From Ruminococcus sp. (GTDB lineage Bacteria > Bacillota > Clostridia > Oscillospirales > Ruminococcaceae): a DNA stretch of 63,064 nt. The stretch is from the NCBI GenBank assembly GCA_017475555.1, contig JAFVFL010000018.1, positions 1 through 63,064 of the forward strand. The letters are read 5' to 3'. Both the position numbers and the translations under genes were made by a program. The notes under the pieces were generated by a model. The model was not told the DNA's origin and made no database searches. It saw nothing but the letters and a program-made list of their open reading frames with translations. Below, in pieces: positions 9,417-17,774 of this stretch; within the stretch, counting starts at the first letter, position 1, and every line of letters begins with the position of its first letter.

Positions 9417-12400
9417 TTGTCTAAGACAACAACCGCCGGGACAGCAAATTCTCTCCCGGCAGCGGCAGGGTACAGGGGCAGCTTCTGGAAAAACAGCTTT
9501 CCCTTCTATTTAGCCGCATTCCTTATCCCGGCTCTGCTGACGTTCATCGCCTACGCATTGTTCGGTGTATATCCGTTCAACGAACGCTCCGTGCTGACCC
9601 TCGACCTCAACGGTCAGTATGTCCAGTATTTCGAGGGTATCCGTGATGCCTTCTGGGGCGGAAGAAGTGCTCTCTACAGCTGGGAGAGAAACCTCTCCGG
9701 CGGATTCCAGGGAGTTATCGGCTACTACCTTGCAAGCCCGTTCACATTCATCGTCATTCTCATGCCGAGAAAGCTCATACTTGAGGCTCTGATGATAATG
9801 CAGATCTGCAAGATAGGCACCGCCGGCGTTACATTCTCGGTCTATGCACGGCGGTCAAAGAACATGAAGCCGCTCCATTCCGTCATTTTCGCCACTATGT
9901 ACGCCCTCATCGCATTCAGTGCGATACAGCTCATAGACCCGATGTGGGTGGACGGCCCTGTATTCCTGCCGCTCATTATCCTCGGCGTGGAGTACCTGAT
10001 AGATGACGGCAGAAAGATAAACTATATAATCCCCCTTGCGATAATGTTCATCGCCAACTTCTATATCGGCTACATGGTCGCTATCTTCGTTGCGATATAC
10101 TTCGTTTACTACCTGTTCTTCGGCACTCAGCGTAAGTTCAGGGGCGTTCAGGAGTATGCAAGGACATTCGGACTAATGGTCGGTGCGACTGCGGTCGTCC
10201 TCATGTGCAGCTATATCATGATCGGGCCCGTTTACAACGCTCTTGCACTCGGTAAGTTCGACTTCTCCGTGCCGGATTACAGCTTCCGCACGATGTTCAA
10301 CCCGATAGAGCTCGTTCCGTGTCTCCTGCCTGACCAGTATTACTCGGTAAACGTTGACGAGGGCACGAGAATGTACGGCAGACCGGAGATATACTGCGGC
10401 GTACTGACCGTAGTCCTCCTGCCGCTGTTCTACATGAACAAGGATATAAAGAGAAACAAGAAGATAGGCTATTCCATGCTGATTGCAATACTCTTCCTGA
10501 GTATGTGGATAAAGCCGATAAATATGATGTGGCACGGCGGTCAGGACCCGAACTGGCTCCCCTACCGCTATTCGTTCCTGATGTCATTCGTTCTCCTTTC
10601 AATGGCTGCTGAGGTGTTCCCGAGACTTGAGAGCACTAAGGTCAGCTTCAAGGCTTCTGCCGGAATTTTCGCCGGCATCGGTCTGTTAGTGTACCTGTTC
10701 AGCCTGCAAATGGAGAAGTTCAACTACAACGAGGACAAGTACCCCTACGTTGCAAAGCTCCCGCACAAGCTCTCTGATTCGCTCGGCGGAACAACAACTG
10801 AGCACCTGCTGCTCGGTACTATAGCATTCGGCGTTCTCCTTGCTGCACTCTACCTCATGTTCGTGTATATGTTCAGCAACGCCGGGAAGAAGCAGGCACG
10901 CACAGCTATAGTCATCTGCCTTGCCGTGCTTGTGGCATTTGAGGAGGGTGTGAACATTCGTGACACACTCTGGAAGATACACAAGGAGGTCTATTACTCC
11001 AACCATAACACCTACGACGAGATACAGAGCGAGCCGGCACTTGTGGACGAGCTTGCGGAGTATGACGGCGGACTGTACAGAGCTGAAAAGACGTTCTTCC
11101 GCAACGTAAACGACAATCAGGCGTGGGGACTGAAGGGTATATCCCATTCAAGCTCAGTCATGAACACGAGGATAATCAACTTTATCGAAACCCTCGGCTA
11201 CACCACAAAGAGCTACGAGACCCGCTACGACGGAAATACTCCCGTTGCGGATTCGCTCCTCGGTATAAAGTACGTGTTCGATGACCCGAAGAGAAACCAC
11301 GACAATACTGAGAACCTGCTCAGCCCGTACTACAACAAGATCTACAGCTCAAAATACATCAACAACAGCAGCAGGGAAGCGACGGTCAATGTTTATGAGA
11401 ACCCGGACGCTCTTGCTATAGGCTGCATGGCTGATGATGATATCCTCAAGCTCAGCTTCCTCGGAAACGACAATCCGTTCAACAGCATGAACAACTTCAT
11501 GAGCAGCCTTACCGGAAATACACCGGATTACACAAGCCTTGTCCCGAAGGCATACTTCAAGCGGCTTGATGAGCCTACTGTAGAGCTTAACGAGTGCTGG
11601 GAGTCGGATTACGGCGGACAGCACTGCTACAATGCGAATGCCGGTGCTGCTGACCCGACGGTAAAGATACATCTCACCGCAGAGGACAGCAATTATATCT
11701 ATATGTATCTCAAGTCCGACAACCCGAAGAAGTGCAATATGTGGCTCGGTGTCAAGGGTGAGGACGGCGTATACAGAGGAAGATACACCGGAAACGACTA
11801 CCTCGACAGCTACGGCTCATACTTCGAGGGCTATGACTACTCTATCGTGAACCTCGGTCAGTTCGAGCCGGGCGAGGAGATAGAGATACGCCTGACTATC
11901 ATTCAGGGCGACAAGACCGGCAACAACGAGTACATCATGGTCAAGGACTTCCAGTTCTACAGCCTTGATTACGATTCGTTCCATTCAGATATCCAGCAGC
12001 TCAAGCAGAACGAGTGGCAGATAGATATGGACAAGTCCTCAGACAGCTATCTCGTCGGTGAGATAGACGCTCCGGAGGGACAGATACTCTACACCTCGAT
12101 ACCGATAGAGCCGGGCTGGACGATAAAGGTCGATGGCAAGAAGATACCCGACCTCTACACAGACAGCGTGAACGACAGCGGTATGCACATCTACCAGAAC
12201 GACCTCTCCGCAGCGGATACAGGTACAGTTTCGATACTCAACGCACTTATCGGAGTAAAGCTCACTCCCGGACATCACACTATCTCAATGAAGTATTCAC
12301 CTCCCGGATTCAGGACGGGAATAGTTCTTCTGATACTGGGTATCGGGCTGCTTGTGGTATTCTATCTTTACGACAAGAAGAACAACAAGGTGCTGCTTGC

Positions 12401-12719
12401 AAGGGCAGAGGCAAAGGAGCGTATGCTCAAGGGACTTCCGCCGGTCGAGCCTGAGGCACCTGCTGCCGCAGCCGGACAGCGTAAGGTTGCGGATATAATC
12501 AAGTCGAAGGGAGCGGTCGCCGAAAAGGAGCTTGTGACAGCTGAGGAGGAGGCTGCAAAGGCAGCTGAGGCAGAGGCTGAAAAGGCTGAGAAGCTTGCGG
12601 CTGAGGTGACAGATACGCTTGAAAGTGACGCAGCTGAGACTGAGAAGAAGCTTTCGGAGGCTGCTCCGAAGCCTGCGAACAAGTCCGGCGGCAAAAAGAA
12701 GAAGAAAAAGAAGAAGTAA
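9417..12719 (+). CDS. YfhO-family polytopic membrane glycosyltransferase-like protein
   Basis: An 1100-residue membrane protein. YfhO proteins are large GT-C-like proteins; in Gram-positives they have been linked to glycosylation of teichoic acids or other envelope polymers, using lipid-linked sugars. A first helix (about residues 28-50) is followed by the family's acidic ERSVLTLDLNGQYVQYFE loop, then about ten more helices to residue ~500, a long extracytoplasmic region (to ~960), a helix at ~970-990 and a cytosolic tail. The tail is Ala/Glu-rich and ends in eight consecutive Lys. The start is TTG at 9417, placed by AAAAGGAGG 7-8 nt upstream. The donor and acceptor are unknown. Confidence 0.85.
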   Translation: MSKTTTAGTANSLPAAAGYRGSFWKNSFPFYLAAFLIPALLTFIAYALFGVYPFNERSVLTLDLNGQYVQYFEGIRDAFWGGRSALYSWERNLSGGFQGVIGYYLASPFTFIVILMPRKLILEALMIMQICKIGTAGVTFSVYARRSKNMKPLHSVIFATMYALIAFSAIQLIDPMWVDGPVFLPLIILGVEYLIDDGRKINYIIPLAIMFIANFYIGYMVAIFVAIYFVYYLFFGTQRKFRGVQEYARTFGLMVGATAVVLMCSYIMIGPVYNALALGKFDFSVPDYSFRTMFNPIELVPCLLPDQYYSVNVDEGTRMYGRPEIYCGVLTVVLLPLFYMNKDIKRNKKIGYSMLIAILFLSMWIKPINMMWHGGQDPNWLPYRYSFLMSFVLLSMAAEVFPRLESTKVSFKASAGIFAGIGLLVYLFSLQMEKFNYNEDKYPYVAKLPHKLSDSLGGTTTEHLLLGTIAFGVLLAALYLMFVYMFSNAGKKQARTAIVICLAVLVAFEEGVNIRDTLWKIHKEVYYSNHNTYDEIQSEPALVDELAEYDGGLYRAEKTFFRNVNDNQAWGLKGISHSSSVMNTRIINFIETLGYTTKSYETRYDGNTPVADSLLGIKYVFDDPKRNHDNTENLLSPYYNKIYSSKYINNSSREATVNVYENPDALAIGCMADDDILKLSFLGNDNPFNSMNNFMSSLTGNTPDYTSLVPKAYFKRLDEPTVELNECWESDYGGQHCYNANAGAADPTVKIHLTAEDSNYIYMYLKSDNPKKCNMWLGVKGEDGVYRGRYTGNDYLDSYGSYFEGYDYSIVNLGQFEPGEEIEIRLTIIQGDKTGNNEYIMVKDFQFYSLDYDSFHSDIQQLKQNEWQIDMDKSSDSYLVGEIDAPEGQILYTSIPIEPGWTIKVDGKKIPDLYTDSVNDSGMHIYQNDLSAADTGTVSILNALIGVKLTPGHHTISMKYSPPGFRTGIVLLILGIGLLVVFYLYDKKNNKVLLARAEAKERMLKGLPPVEPEAPAAAAGQRKVADIIKSKGAVAEKELVTAEEEAAKAAEAEAEKAEKLAAEVTDTLESDAAETEKKLSEAAPKPANKSGGKKKKKKKK

Positions 12720-12726
12720 TATCAAA

Positions 12727-12994
12727 ACCACCGGAACCGCATTCCAATGGTAAGAATGACAAAAGGTGCTTTGATTCAAAAGCTTGGGATCCCAAAGGGC
12801 GAATGTCCTTTGGCAGAGTCCAGGGGCAGCGCTCCTGGCAGGGTGTGGGGCAGCGCCCCACATAACAAAACGCTCCGCAAGGGGTGAATTTGCCGACAGT
12901 CCGGTGGACTGTTGGCAAAGAGGGGACGCCCTGCACGAGAGGGCGTCCCCTTATATATCGACAAGATGACCACCGGAATCGCATTCCGGTGGTC
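12727..12994. repeat. Multi-hairpin intergenic island flanked by direct repeats
   Basis: Between two convergent genes, hairpins follow one another: CCAAAGG/CCTTTGG (12792-12813), CCAGGGGC/GCTCCTGG with loop AGC (12820-12838), TGTGGGGC/GCCCCACA with loop AGC (12844-12862), a 13-bp stem with loop GGT (12890-12918), and a 10-bp GC-rich stem (12922-12950). The block lies between two near-identical 19-bp direct repeats (12727-12745 and 12969-12987, 18/19 identical), each belonging to a hairpin, the first one partly decayed. The layout suggests insertion of a non-coding repeat into a terminator, or duplication of that terminator. The short open frames here are not credible genes. Confidence 0.7.
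12921..12951. repeat. Dispersed GGGGACGCCC hairpin, copy 1
   Basis: A perfect stem of GGGGACGCCC with GGGCGTCCCC, extended by one A-T pair, around a TGCACGAGA loop. Two near-identical copies lie at 42088-42116 and 55583-55611. Confidence 0.8.
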
Positions 12995-12998
12995 TTTT
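12968..12998 (+). terminator. Terminator between convergent genes
   Basis: GACCACCGGAAT pairs with ATTCCGGTGGTC around CGC, followed by TTTT. A decayed copy of the same hairpin starts at 12727, just after the yfhO-like stop codon. Confidence 0.75.
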
Positions 12999-13000
12999 CA

Positions 13001-13228
13001 CTAATTCACTTCCTCCTCGTCCTCATAGTATTCAAGTATATCCCCCGGCTGACAGCTGAGTGCCCTGCATATCGCACTGAGCGTCGAAAACCTTATCGCA
13101 CTCACCTTCCCGGTCTTGAGCTTCGACAGATTCACATTGCTCACGCCTACCCTCTCACTCAGCTCGTTCAGACTCATCTTCCTGTCCGCCATTACCCGGT
13201 CAAGCCGCAGTATTATCGCCATATCCAT
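13001..13228 (-). CDS. Small XRE/Cro-type transcriptional regulator
   Basis: A 75-residue protein that is nearly all helix-turn-helix: LDRVMADRKMSLNELSERVG, then VSNVNLSKLKTGKVSAIRFSTL as recognition helix and following region, then LSAICRALSCQPGDILEYY. This is the YozG-like short Cro/C1 class. It begins 8 bp after the upstream DUF2975-like membrane gene on the same strand, and this pairing is common in Firmicutes. It probably represses its own operon. The target is not known. Confidence 0.85.
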   Translation of the reverse strand: MDMAIILRLDRVMADRKMSLNELSERVGVSNVNLSKLKTGKVSAIRFSTLSAICRALSCQPGDILEYYEDEEEVN

Positions 13229-13235
13229 TCACCCC

Positions 13236-13925
13236 TTAAAGCGTCTCGTCAGACTCCTGCTGGAGCTGTACGCCGTATGAGAATACGTTTATGAGAATGA
13301 TGAACGCAAGCACGAGAACTGCCATCATGAGAAGTGAGCCGTCTGCAACTCCGCCGAATACCGCAAGAGGTATGAGCGACCAGCCGAAATTCTTCAGCTT
13401 CTTTATTACGTCCTCGCTGAAAGGTGTCTCACACTTCTCGATCACCTTGGAAAGTGCCACGCCGAAGCCTGCTGCAACAGCTGCACAAATGCATATCAGA
13501 GCAGCCCCGAAGGTATTGAGTGTCCACTCTCTCTTCATGTCCCTGAAGCTGAGCTGTGAAAGATCCGCACCAGCAGTTATCACGCCGGTATTGCCGCTGA
13601 TCTCCTTAGCAGTGATGTCGAGTGTGAGCAGATCATCAATAACTATCTTGTCCTTGGTTATCTGCACTGCACCGTCGTCAACGGAAATAGAAGCGTCGCC
13701 GAAATTGGCTTCATTGTCCGCAAGGAACGTATCGCTCACATCTATTTCCATATGTGCGTCAACATCGCCGCTGAACTTCACCAGATCGTCCGGCATCGCC
13801 GCCATAATGCAGCCGCCGATAATTGCAACAACTGCACCGATAATACTCAGCACCATTGCTATCCTGCTGATTATCCTGCAAGCCTTGCCCATTTTGTTGA
13901 TCCTTGTGATATTTGTGTTTGCCAT
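13236..13925 (-). CDS. DUF2975-like membrane protein
   Basis: A 229-residue protein with a helix near the N terminus (about 20-45), an extracytoplasmic stretch of about 90 residues, then three helices (about 135-160, 185-200, 205-225). The block SKVIEKCETPFSEDVIKKLK before a helix is typical of DUF2975 proteins. Longer starts exist, but the GGAGG at the first of three nearby ATG codons fits the third (13925) with an 8-nt gap. The pairing with a small HTH gene supports the family call. The function is unknown; a membrane sensor working with the HTH protein is an inference. Confidence 0.7.
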   Translation of the reverse strand: MANTNITRINKMGKACRIISRIAMVLSIIGAVVAIIGGCIMAAMPDDLVKFSGDVDAHMEIDVSDTFLADNEANFGDASISVDDGAVQITKDKIVIDDLLTLDITAKEISGNTGVITAGADLSQLSFRDMKREWTLNTFGAALICICAAVAAGFGVALSKVIEKCETPFSEDVIKKLKNFGWSLIPLAVFGGVADGSLLMMAVLVLAFIILINVFSYGVQLQQESDETL

Positions 13926-13988
13926 AACCATGTCCTCCATAATGCTTTATTTCCGTGGGGCTTTGCTCTGTCCCCCTCCGGTGATTAT

Positions 13989-14017
13989 ATAATACCACAG
14001 CATTTTACGTTTGTCAA
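13989..14017 (-). promoter_or_regulatory. Promoter of the DUF2975-HTH operon
   Basis: On the reverse strand TTGACA (14012-14017), a 17-bp spacer and TATTAT (13989-13994), about 60 bp before the start codon. Confidence 0.75.
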
Positions 14018-14257
14018 TGGTTTTTTAATGATAAACGTTAATTTTTGTATGTTTGCATAATATTCCATATATTTACATCAGTCCGGCTTGTGCAAAACTG
14101 ACGATAAAAATTTAATGTTTGACGATAAATAATTAACGACAGCCGCTCCGCACGCAAAAACTTACCAAAAATCACCCGGCGAAAAGACAAAAAGTGTACG
14201 GGATATAAAAAATCACCCGTAAAGCCGGATATTTACCGAAAAACCGGGAATATCTTA

Positions 14258-14286
14258 TTGACTTTTGGAGCATTTGAGTGTAGAAT
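14258..14286 (+). promoter_or_regulatory. Promoter of the MBOAT operon
   Basis: TTGACT at 14258-14263, 17-bp spacer, TAGAAT at 14281-14286. The open frame begins inside the -35 box, which rules out that start. Confidence 0.75.
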
Positions 14287-14332
14287 ATTAATAGGTACAG
14301 AAACAAATCAGAAAGGTGCTTTTTTTCAAAAT

Positions 14333-15724
14333 ATGGTTTTCAGCAGTCTGAATTTTATATTCATCTTCCTCCCCGTATTCTTCCTTGCGTATGGTATCGC
14401 AGCTCCGAAATACAAAAATCTCGTGCTTTTCGCAGGAAGTATCATCTTCTACAGCATGGGCGTGCTCGACAAGCCGCTTTATATCCCGCTTTTCCTGCTC
14501 ACCGTGCTGGTCAATTTCCTCATCGGAGAGCTTATAGAGAATTTCCGGGGACTTTCAAAGCTGTGGCTCGTCCTCGGCATTGTCTACAACTTCTGGTGGC
14601 TGATATTCTTCAAGTACACCGGCTTCATCTTCACCAACCTCAACCACCTCGGTGCTTCACTGACTATCCCCGACATCGTCCTGCCAATAGGTATCAGCTT
14701 CTATACCTTCCAGAATGTGTCGTATATAATAGATGTCTACCGCAAGGACACCCCGGCGGAGAACAGTATCGTCCGCTACGGGGCGTATATAAGTATGTTC
14801 CCTCAGCTCATCGCAGGGCCTATAGTCAAGTACAAGGACGTTGCACAGCAGCTGAAAAATACCGGCAGGCACGCACCCTCCGCAGTTGAGGACGGACTGA
14901 AAACATTCACTATCGGTCTTGGGTACAAGGTGCTTATCGCCAATCAGATAGGCGGGCTCTGGAGCGATATCTCGGCTATCGGCTTTGATAGCATTTCCAC
15001 CGGGCTTGCATGGCTCGGCATATTTGCCTATTCGTTCCAGCTCTACTTCGATTTCTGCGGCTATTCCTACATGGCGATAGGGCTTGGGCGGATAATGGGC
15101 TTCAGTATCCCTGAGAATTTCCGCCACCCGTATATGTCCCTGACAGTCGGGGAGTTCTGGAGACGCTGGCACATCACCCTCGGAACGTGGTTTAAAGAGT
15201 ATATCTATATCCCCCTCGGCGGAAACCGGGGCGGCACACGCAAAACGATCCGGAATCTTTTCGTTGTATGGCTTTTCACCGGCATATGGCACGGGGCAAG
15301 CTGGAATTTCGTGCTGTGGGGACTTGTGCTGCTCGGATTTATCCTGCTTGAACGCTTCTATATCGGCGATTTTCTGAATAAACACCCGTCCGTGGGACAT
15401 CTTTATATTATCCTTGTGATACCTGTTACGTGGCTGCTGTTCGCTGTCACTGACCTTAAACAGATCGGAGTATACCTCGTCCGGCTGATACCGCTCATAC
15501 CTCACAGCGGCAACGTCAACCCGAACGACGTGGCGAAGCACTGGGGAGTGTACTGGAAATACTTCATCGCAGCCGGACTTCTGTCCACACCGCTGCCGGA
15601 GAAGCTGTACAAGAGATTCAAGGGGACTGTCGTGGTGGACATCGCCCTGCTCGCAGTGTTCTGGATGGCGGTATACTGCATGGTGAAGGGACTTGACGAC
15701 CCGTTCATGTATTTCAGGTTCTGA
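14333..15724 (+). CDS. MBOAT-family membrane O-acyltransferase (AlgI/DltB type)
   Basis: Transfers acyl groups, most often acetyl, across the membrane to an envelope polymer. The 463-residue protein has about ten helices. It carries the family blocks FSYSFQLYFDFCGYS-like (about residue 235), VGEFWRRWHITLGTWFKEYIYIPLGGN (about 270) and FTGIWHGASWNF with the invariant catalytic His (about 320). The start at 14333 (MVFSSLNFIF) is chosen because upstream codons overlap the promoter; GAAAGGTG lies a long 14 nt before. The next gene encodes a membrane-anchored SGNH protein, the usual partner for polysaccharide O-acetylation. Confidence 0.9.
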   Translation: MVFSSLNFIFIFLPVFFLAYGIAAPKYKNLVLFAGSIIFYSMGVLDKPLYIPLFLLTVLVNFLIGELIENFRGLSKLWLVLGIVYNFWWLIFFKYTGFIFTNLNHLGASLTIPDIVLPIGISFYTFQNVSYIIDVYRKDTPAENSIVRYGAYISMFPQLIAGPIVKYKDVAQQLKNTGRHAPSAVEDGLKTFTIGLGYKVLIANQIGGLWSDISAIGFDSISTGLAWLGIFAYSFQLYFDFCGYSYMAIGLGRIMGFSIPENFRHPYMSLTVGEFWRRWHITLGTWFKEYIYIPLGGNRGGTRKTIRNLFVVWLFTGIWHGASWNFVLWGLVLLGFILLERFYIGDFLNKHPSVGHLYIILVIPVTWLLFAVTDLKQIGVYLVRLIPLIPHSGNVNPNDVAKHWGVYWKYFIAAGLLSTPLPEKLYKRFKGTVVVDIALLAVFWMAVYCMVKGLDDPFMYFRF

Positions 15725-15754
15725 TTTCCAATAAAAAGGAGCATTATATAATAA

Positions 15755-16639
15755 ATGAGCAAGCTTAAAAGATCAGCATATACCCTCATGCTCGTTGTGA
15801 CCTGCTTTATTTGCAGTCCGTTCATTTTCGCACATATCTGGAAAACAAGTGCCCAGAAAAGCAAGCCTGCCGAGACTGTCTCCGAGGCTGAACCGGAAAC
15901 GGCTGACAGTGCTGAGGAAAATACCCCGCAGGACGAGGCTCCTGAGGATACCGCAGACAGCTCTGACGGTACTCAGAGTGAGCCTGACCCGGCTGCTGAG
16001 CCTGCACAGGAGCCTGTTACAGAGGCTGAGACAGCTCCTGAGCCGTATGACGGCTATGTGAACGCACCCGACGGCTACTTCAGCGACGCACTTTTCATCG
16101 GCGATTCACGTATGGTCGGTATCATGGAGTACGGCGTGATACAGGACGCAGCGTTCTTTTGCAGCGTCGGACTGTCCTCGGACAATATTGACGATGAGCC
16201 GATAAACGGCTATACCTTCGATGATGTCATAACCGGCGGAACGTTTGGCAAGGTGTACATCATGCTCGGCGTTAATGAAGCCGGAAATGACCTTGAGTAC
16301 ACAAAGACGCGCTACAGAGCGGTCGTTGAGCGTGTAAAGACCCACCAGCCCGACGCTGTGATATACCTCCTTGCAAATCTGAGGATAGCTGCGTCTGCTG
16401 AGAATGATATCATAAACAACAGCCGCATAAACGCACTCAATGACAGTATCGAACGGCTTGCGGACAATAAAAGGACATTCTATCTTGACGTAAATCCGCT
16501 GTTTGACGATGGTACGGGAAATCTCACTGAGGACGAGACATTCGACGGGATACACGTTCTTGCGAAATATTACGTTGACTGGACGGAATGGCTCAAAAAG
16601 AATACTGTACCGATAGACGCCGGGGAAGAGGACAGGTGA
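15755..16639 (+). CDS. Membrane-anchored SGNH/GDSL hydrolase-like protein
   Basis: A 294-residue protein with an uncleaved-looking anchor (about residues 8-28), a Glu/Pro/Ala-rich spacer (to ~85) and an SGNH domain: ALFIGDSRMVG (nucleophile Ser at about 118), IMLGVNEAG (block III Asn at about 173) and DGIHV near the end (catalytic Asp and His). SGNH partners of MBOAT proteins finish the transfer of acyl groups to extracellular polysaccharides. It is encoded 30 bp after the MBOAT gene, and the next gene starts 6 bp after its stop. The polymer is unknown. Confidence 0.82.
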   Translation: MSKLKRSAYTLMLVVTCFICSPFIFAHIWKTSAQKSKPAETVSEAEPETADSAEENTPQDEAPEDTADSSDGTQSEPDPAAEPAQEPVTEAETAPEPYDGYVNAPDGYFSDALFIGDSRMVGIMEYGVIQDAAFFCSVGLSSDNIDDEPINGYTFDDVITGGTFGKVYIMLGVNEAGNDLEYTKTRYRAVVERVKTHQPDAVIYLLANLRIAASAENDIINNSRINALNDSIERLADNKRTFYLDVNPLFDDGTGNLTEDETFDGIHVLAKYYVDWTEWLKKNTVPIDAGEEDR

Positions 16640-16645
16640 GCTGTA

Positions 16646-17734
16646 ATGGCGGATATTTTTGATTACCTCAGCTGGCGGGGCGACCTCAGCATTTCCGCTT
16701 CGCCGTTCTGCGACCTTGATGCACTTGTGCTTTCGGAGTTCAGCTACCTGCCCATGCAGAGCGTTTTCACGGGCGGTATGAACGAAAGGCTGACGATAGG
16801 TGAGATAGCGGAGAGATTCCGTGAGGAGGACGTCCCGGAGGAGATACGCTTCATGACCTTTGAGGAGGACGCAGAGCTGCTGCGGCGTATGTCCCGGACG
16901 GCAAGGTTCCGGGATATGCCTGTGAGCGGATATGCGGATATCATACGCCCGTCAAAGGATCTGCAATTCGCAGCCGTCACAGCAGATACCGGGGACGGCT
17001 GCCTGTTTGCGGCGTTCCGTGGGACTGACGGTACGGTTGCAGGCTGGAAGGAGGACTTCACCCTCAGCTATAAGGAGCATACCGGCGGTCAGCAGTGTGC
17101 GGAGAGCTATGTCAACACACTTTTTGCAGGCGGTACGAAGGGGCTGCGGCTCGGCGGTCACTCAAAGGGCGGAAATCTTGCGGTCTATGCGGCTGCATTC
17201 TGCGACCCGATGATACGTCAGAGGATATGCGGCGTGTGGGCATTTGACGCTCCCGGCTTTCATGAGGAGCTGACCGCTGCACCTGAGATCAGAGCCATTA
17301 CGCCGAGGATAAGGAGCTTTATCCCGGAATCGTCTGTGGTCGGTATGCTGCTTTCCGGGAGCGAGGCGGAGCACACTATCGTGAAGAGTACGTCCTCCGG
17401 CATAAGGCAGCATTTTATCTACAGCTGGGAGCTTATGGGGACGCATTTTGTCGAGGCTGAGAGCATATCAAAGTCCGGAGCACTGGTGAACAAAGCGATA
17501 TCCGGACTGCTTGAGGAGTTTGACGACGACGACCGGAAAAGCTTCACCGAGGCGATATTCGGAGTGCTTGAGGCTCCGGAAAAGGCTACGCTGAGGGAGA
17601 TACAGCGGGGACGGTTCAGCTCGTACTCCGTCATGCTCAGGGCTGTCCGGTCAATGCCCGAAAAGCAGCAGAATGCCCTCAGGGACGGACTGAAAAAGCT
17701 GCTGAAAAGTGCCGTGAAGGGGCAGAATAATTAG
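16646..17734 (+). CDS. DUF2974 (Mbeg1-like) alpha/beta hydrolase
   Basis: A 362-residue cytosolic protein. GGHSKGGNLAVYAA is a lipase-type nucleophile elbow with Ser173, preceded by FAAFRGTDGTVAGWKEDF, which is the oxyanion-side block of this family. FDAPGF lies at about 204 and an ITPRIRSFIPESSVVGML block follows. The pattern matches DUF2974 proteins common in gut Clostridia. The substrate is unknown; a lipase or esterase role is inferred. It is probably co-transcribed with the SGNH gene (6-bp gap). A 40-bp gap with AAAAGGAG precedes hydF. Confidence 0.8.
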   Translation: MADIFDYLSWRGDLSISASPFCDLDALVLSEFSYLPMQSVFTGGMNERLTIGEIAERFREEDVPEEIRFMTFEEDAELLRRMSRTARFRDMPVSGYADIIRPSKDLQFAAVTADTGDGCLFAAFRGTDGTVAGWKEDFTLSYKEHTGGQQCAESYVNTLFAGGTKGLRLGGHSKGGNLAVYAAAFCDPMIRQRICGVWAFDAPGFHEELTAAPEIRAITPRIRSFIPESSVVGMLLSGSEAEHTIVKSTSSGIRQHFIYSWELMGTHFVEAESISKSGALVNKAISGLLEEFDDDDRKSFTEAIFGVLEAPEKATLREIQRGRFSSYSVMLRAVRSMPEKQQNALRDGLKKLLKSAVKGQNN

Positions 17735-17774
17735 GGCAGCAGAGCTGTCTGTATATCATAAAAGGAGCACAGCC

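Larger units (their letters stand above)
13926..14332. other. AT-rich divergent intergenic region
   Basis: This 407-bp stretch holds the reverse promoter at 13989-14017 and the forward one at 14258-14286. Between them (14020-14250) are two short related runs, TGACGATAAA at about 14099 and again near 14119. No gene or strong hairpin was seen. Confidence 0.6.

Noticed and set aside
12784..12969. Open frames on both strands in the hairpin island
   Set aside because: They arise from GC-rich inverted repeats, read on both strands, and have no ribosome-binding site or recognisable protein.
13291..13992. 233-codon forward frame opposite the DUF2975-like gene
   Set aside because: It is antisense to a gene with membrane helices, a ribosome-binding site, a promoter and an operon partner.
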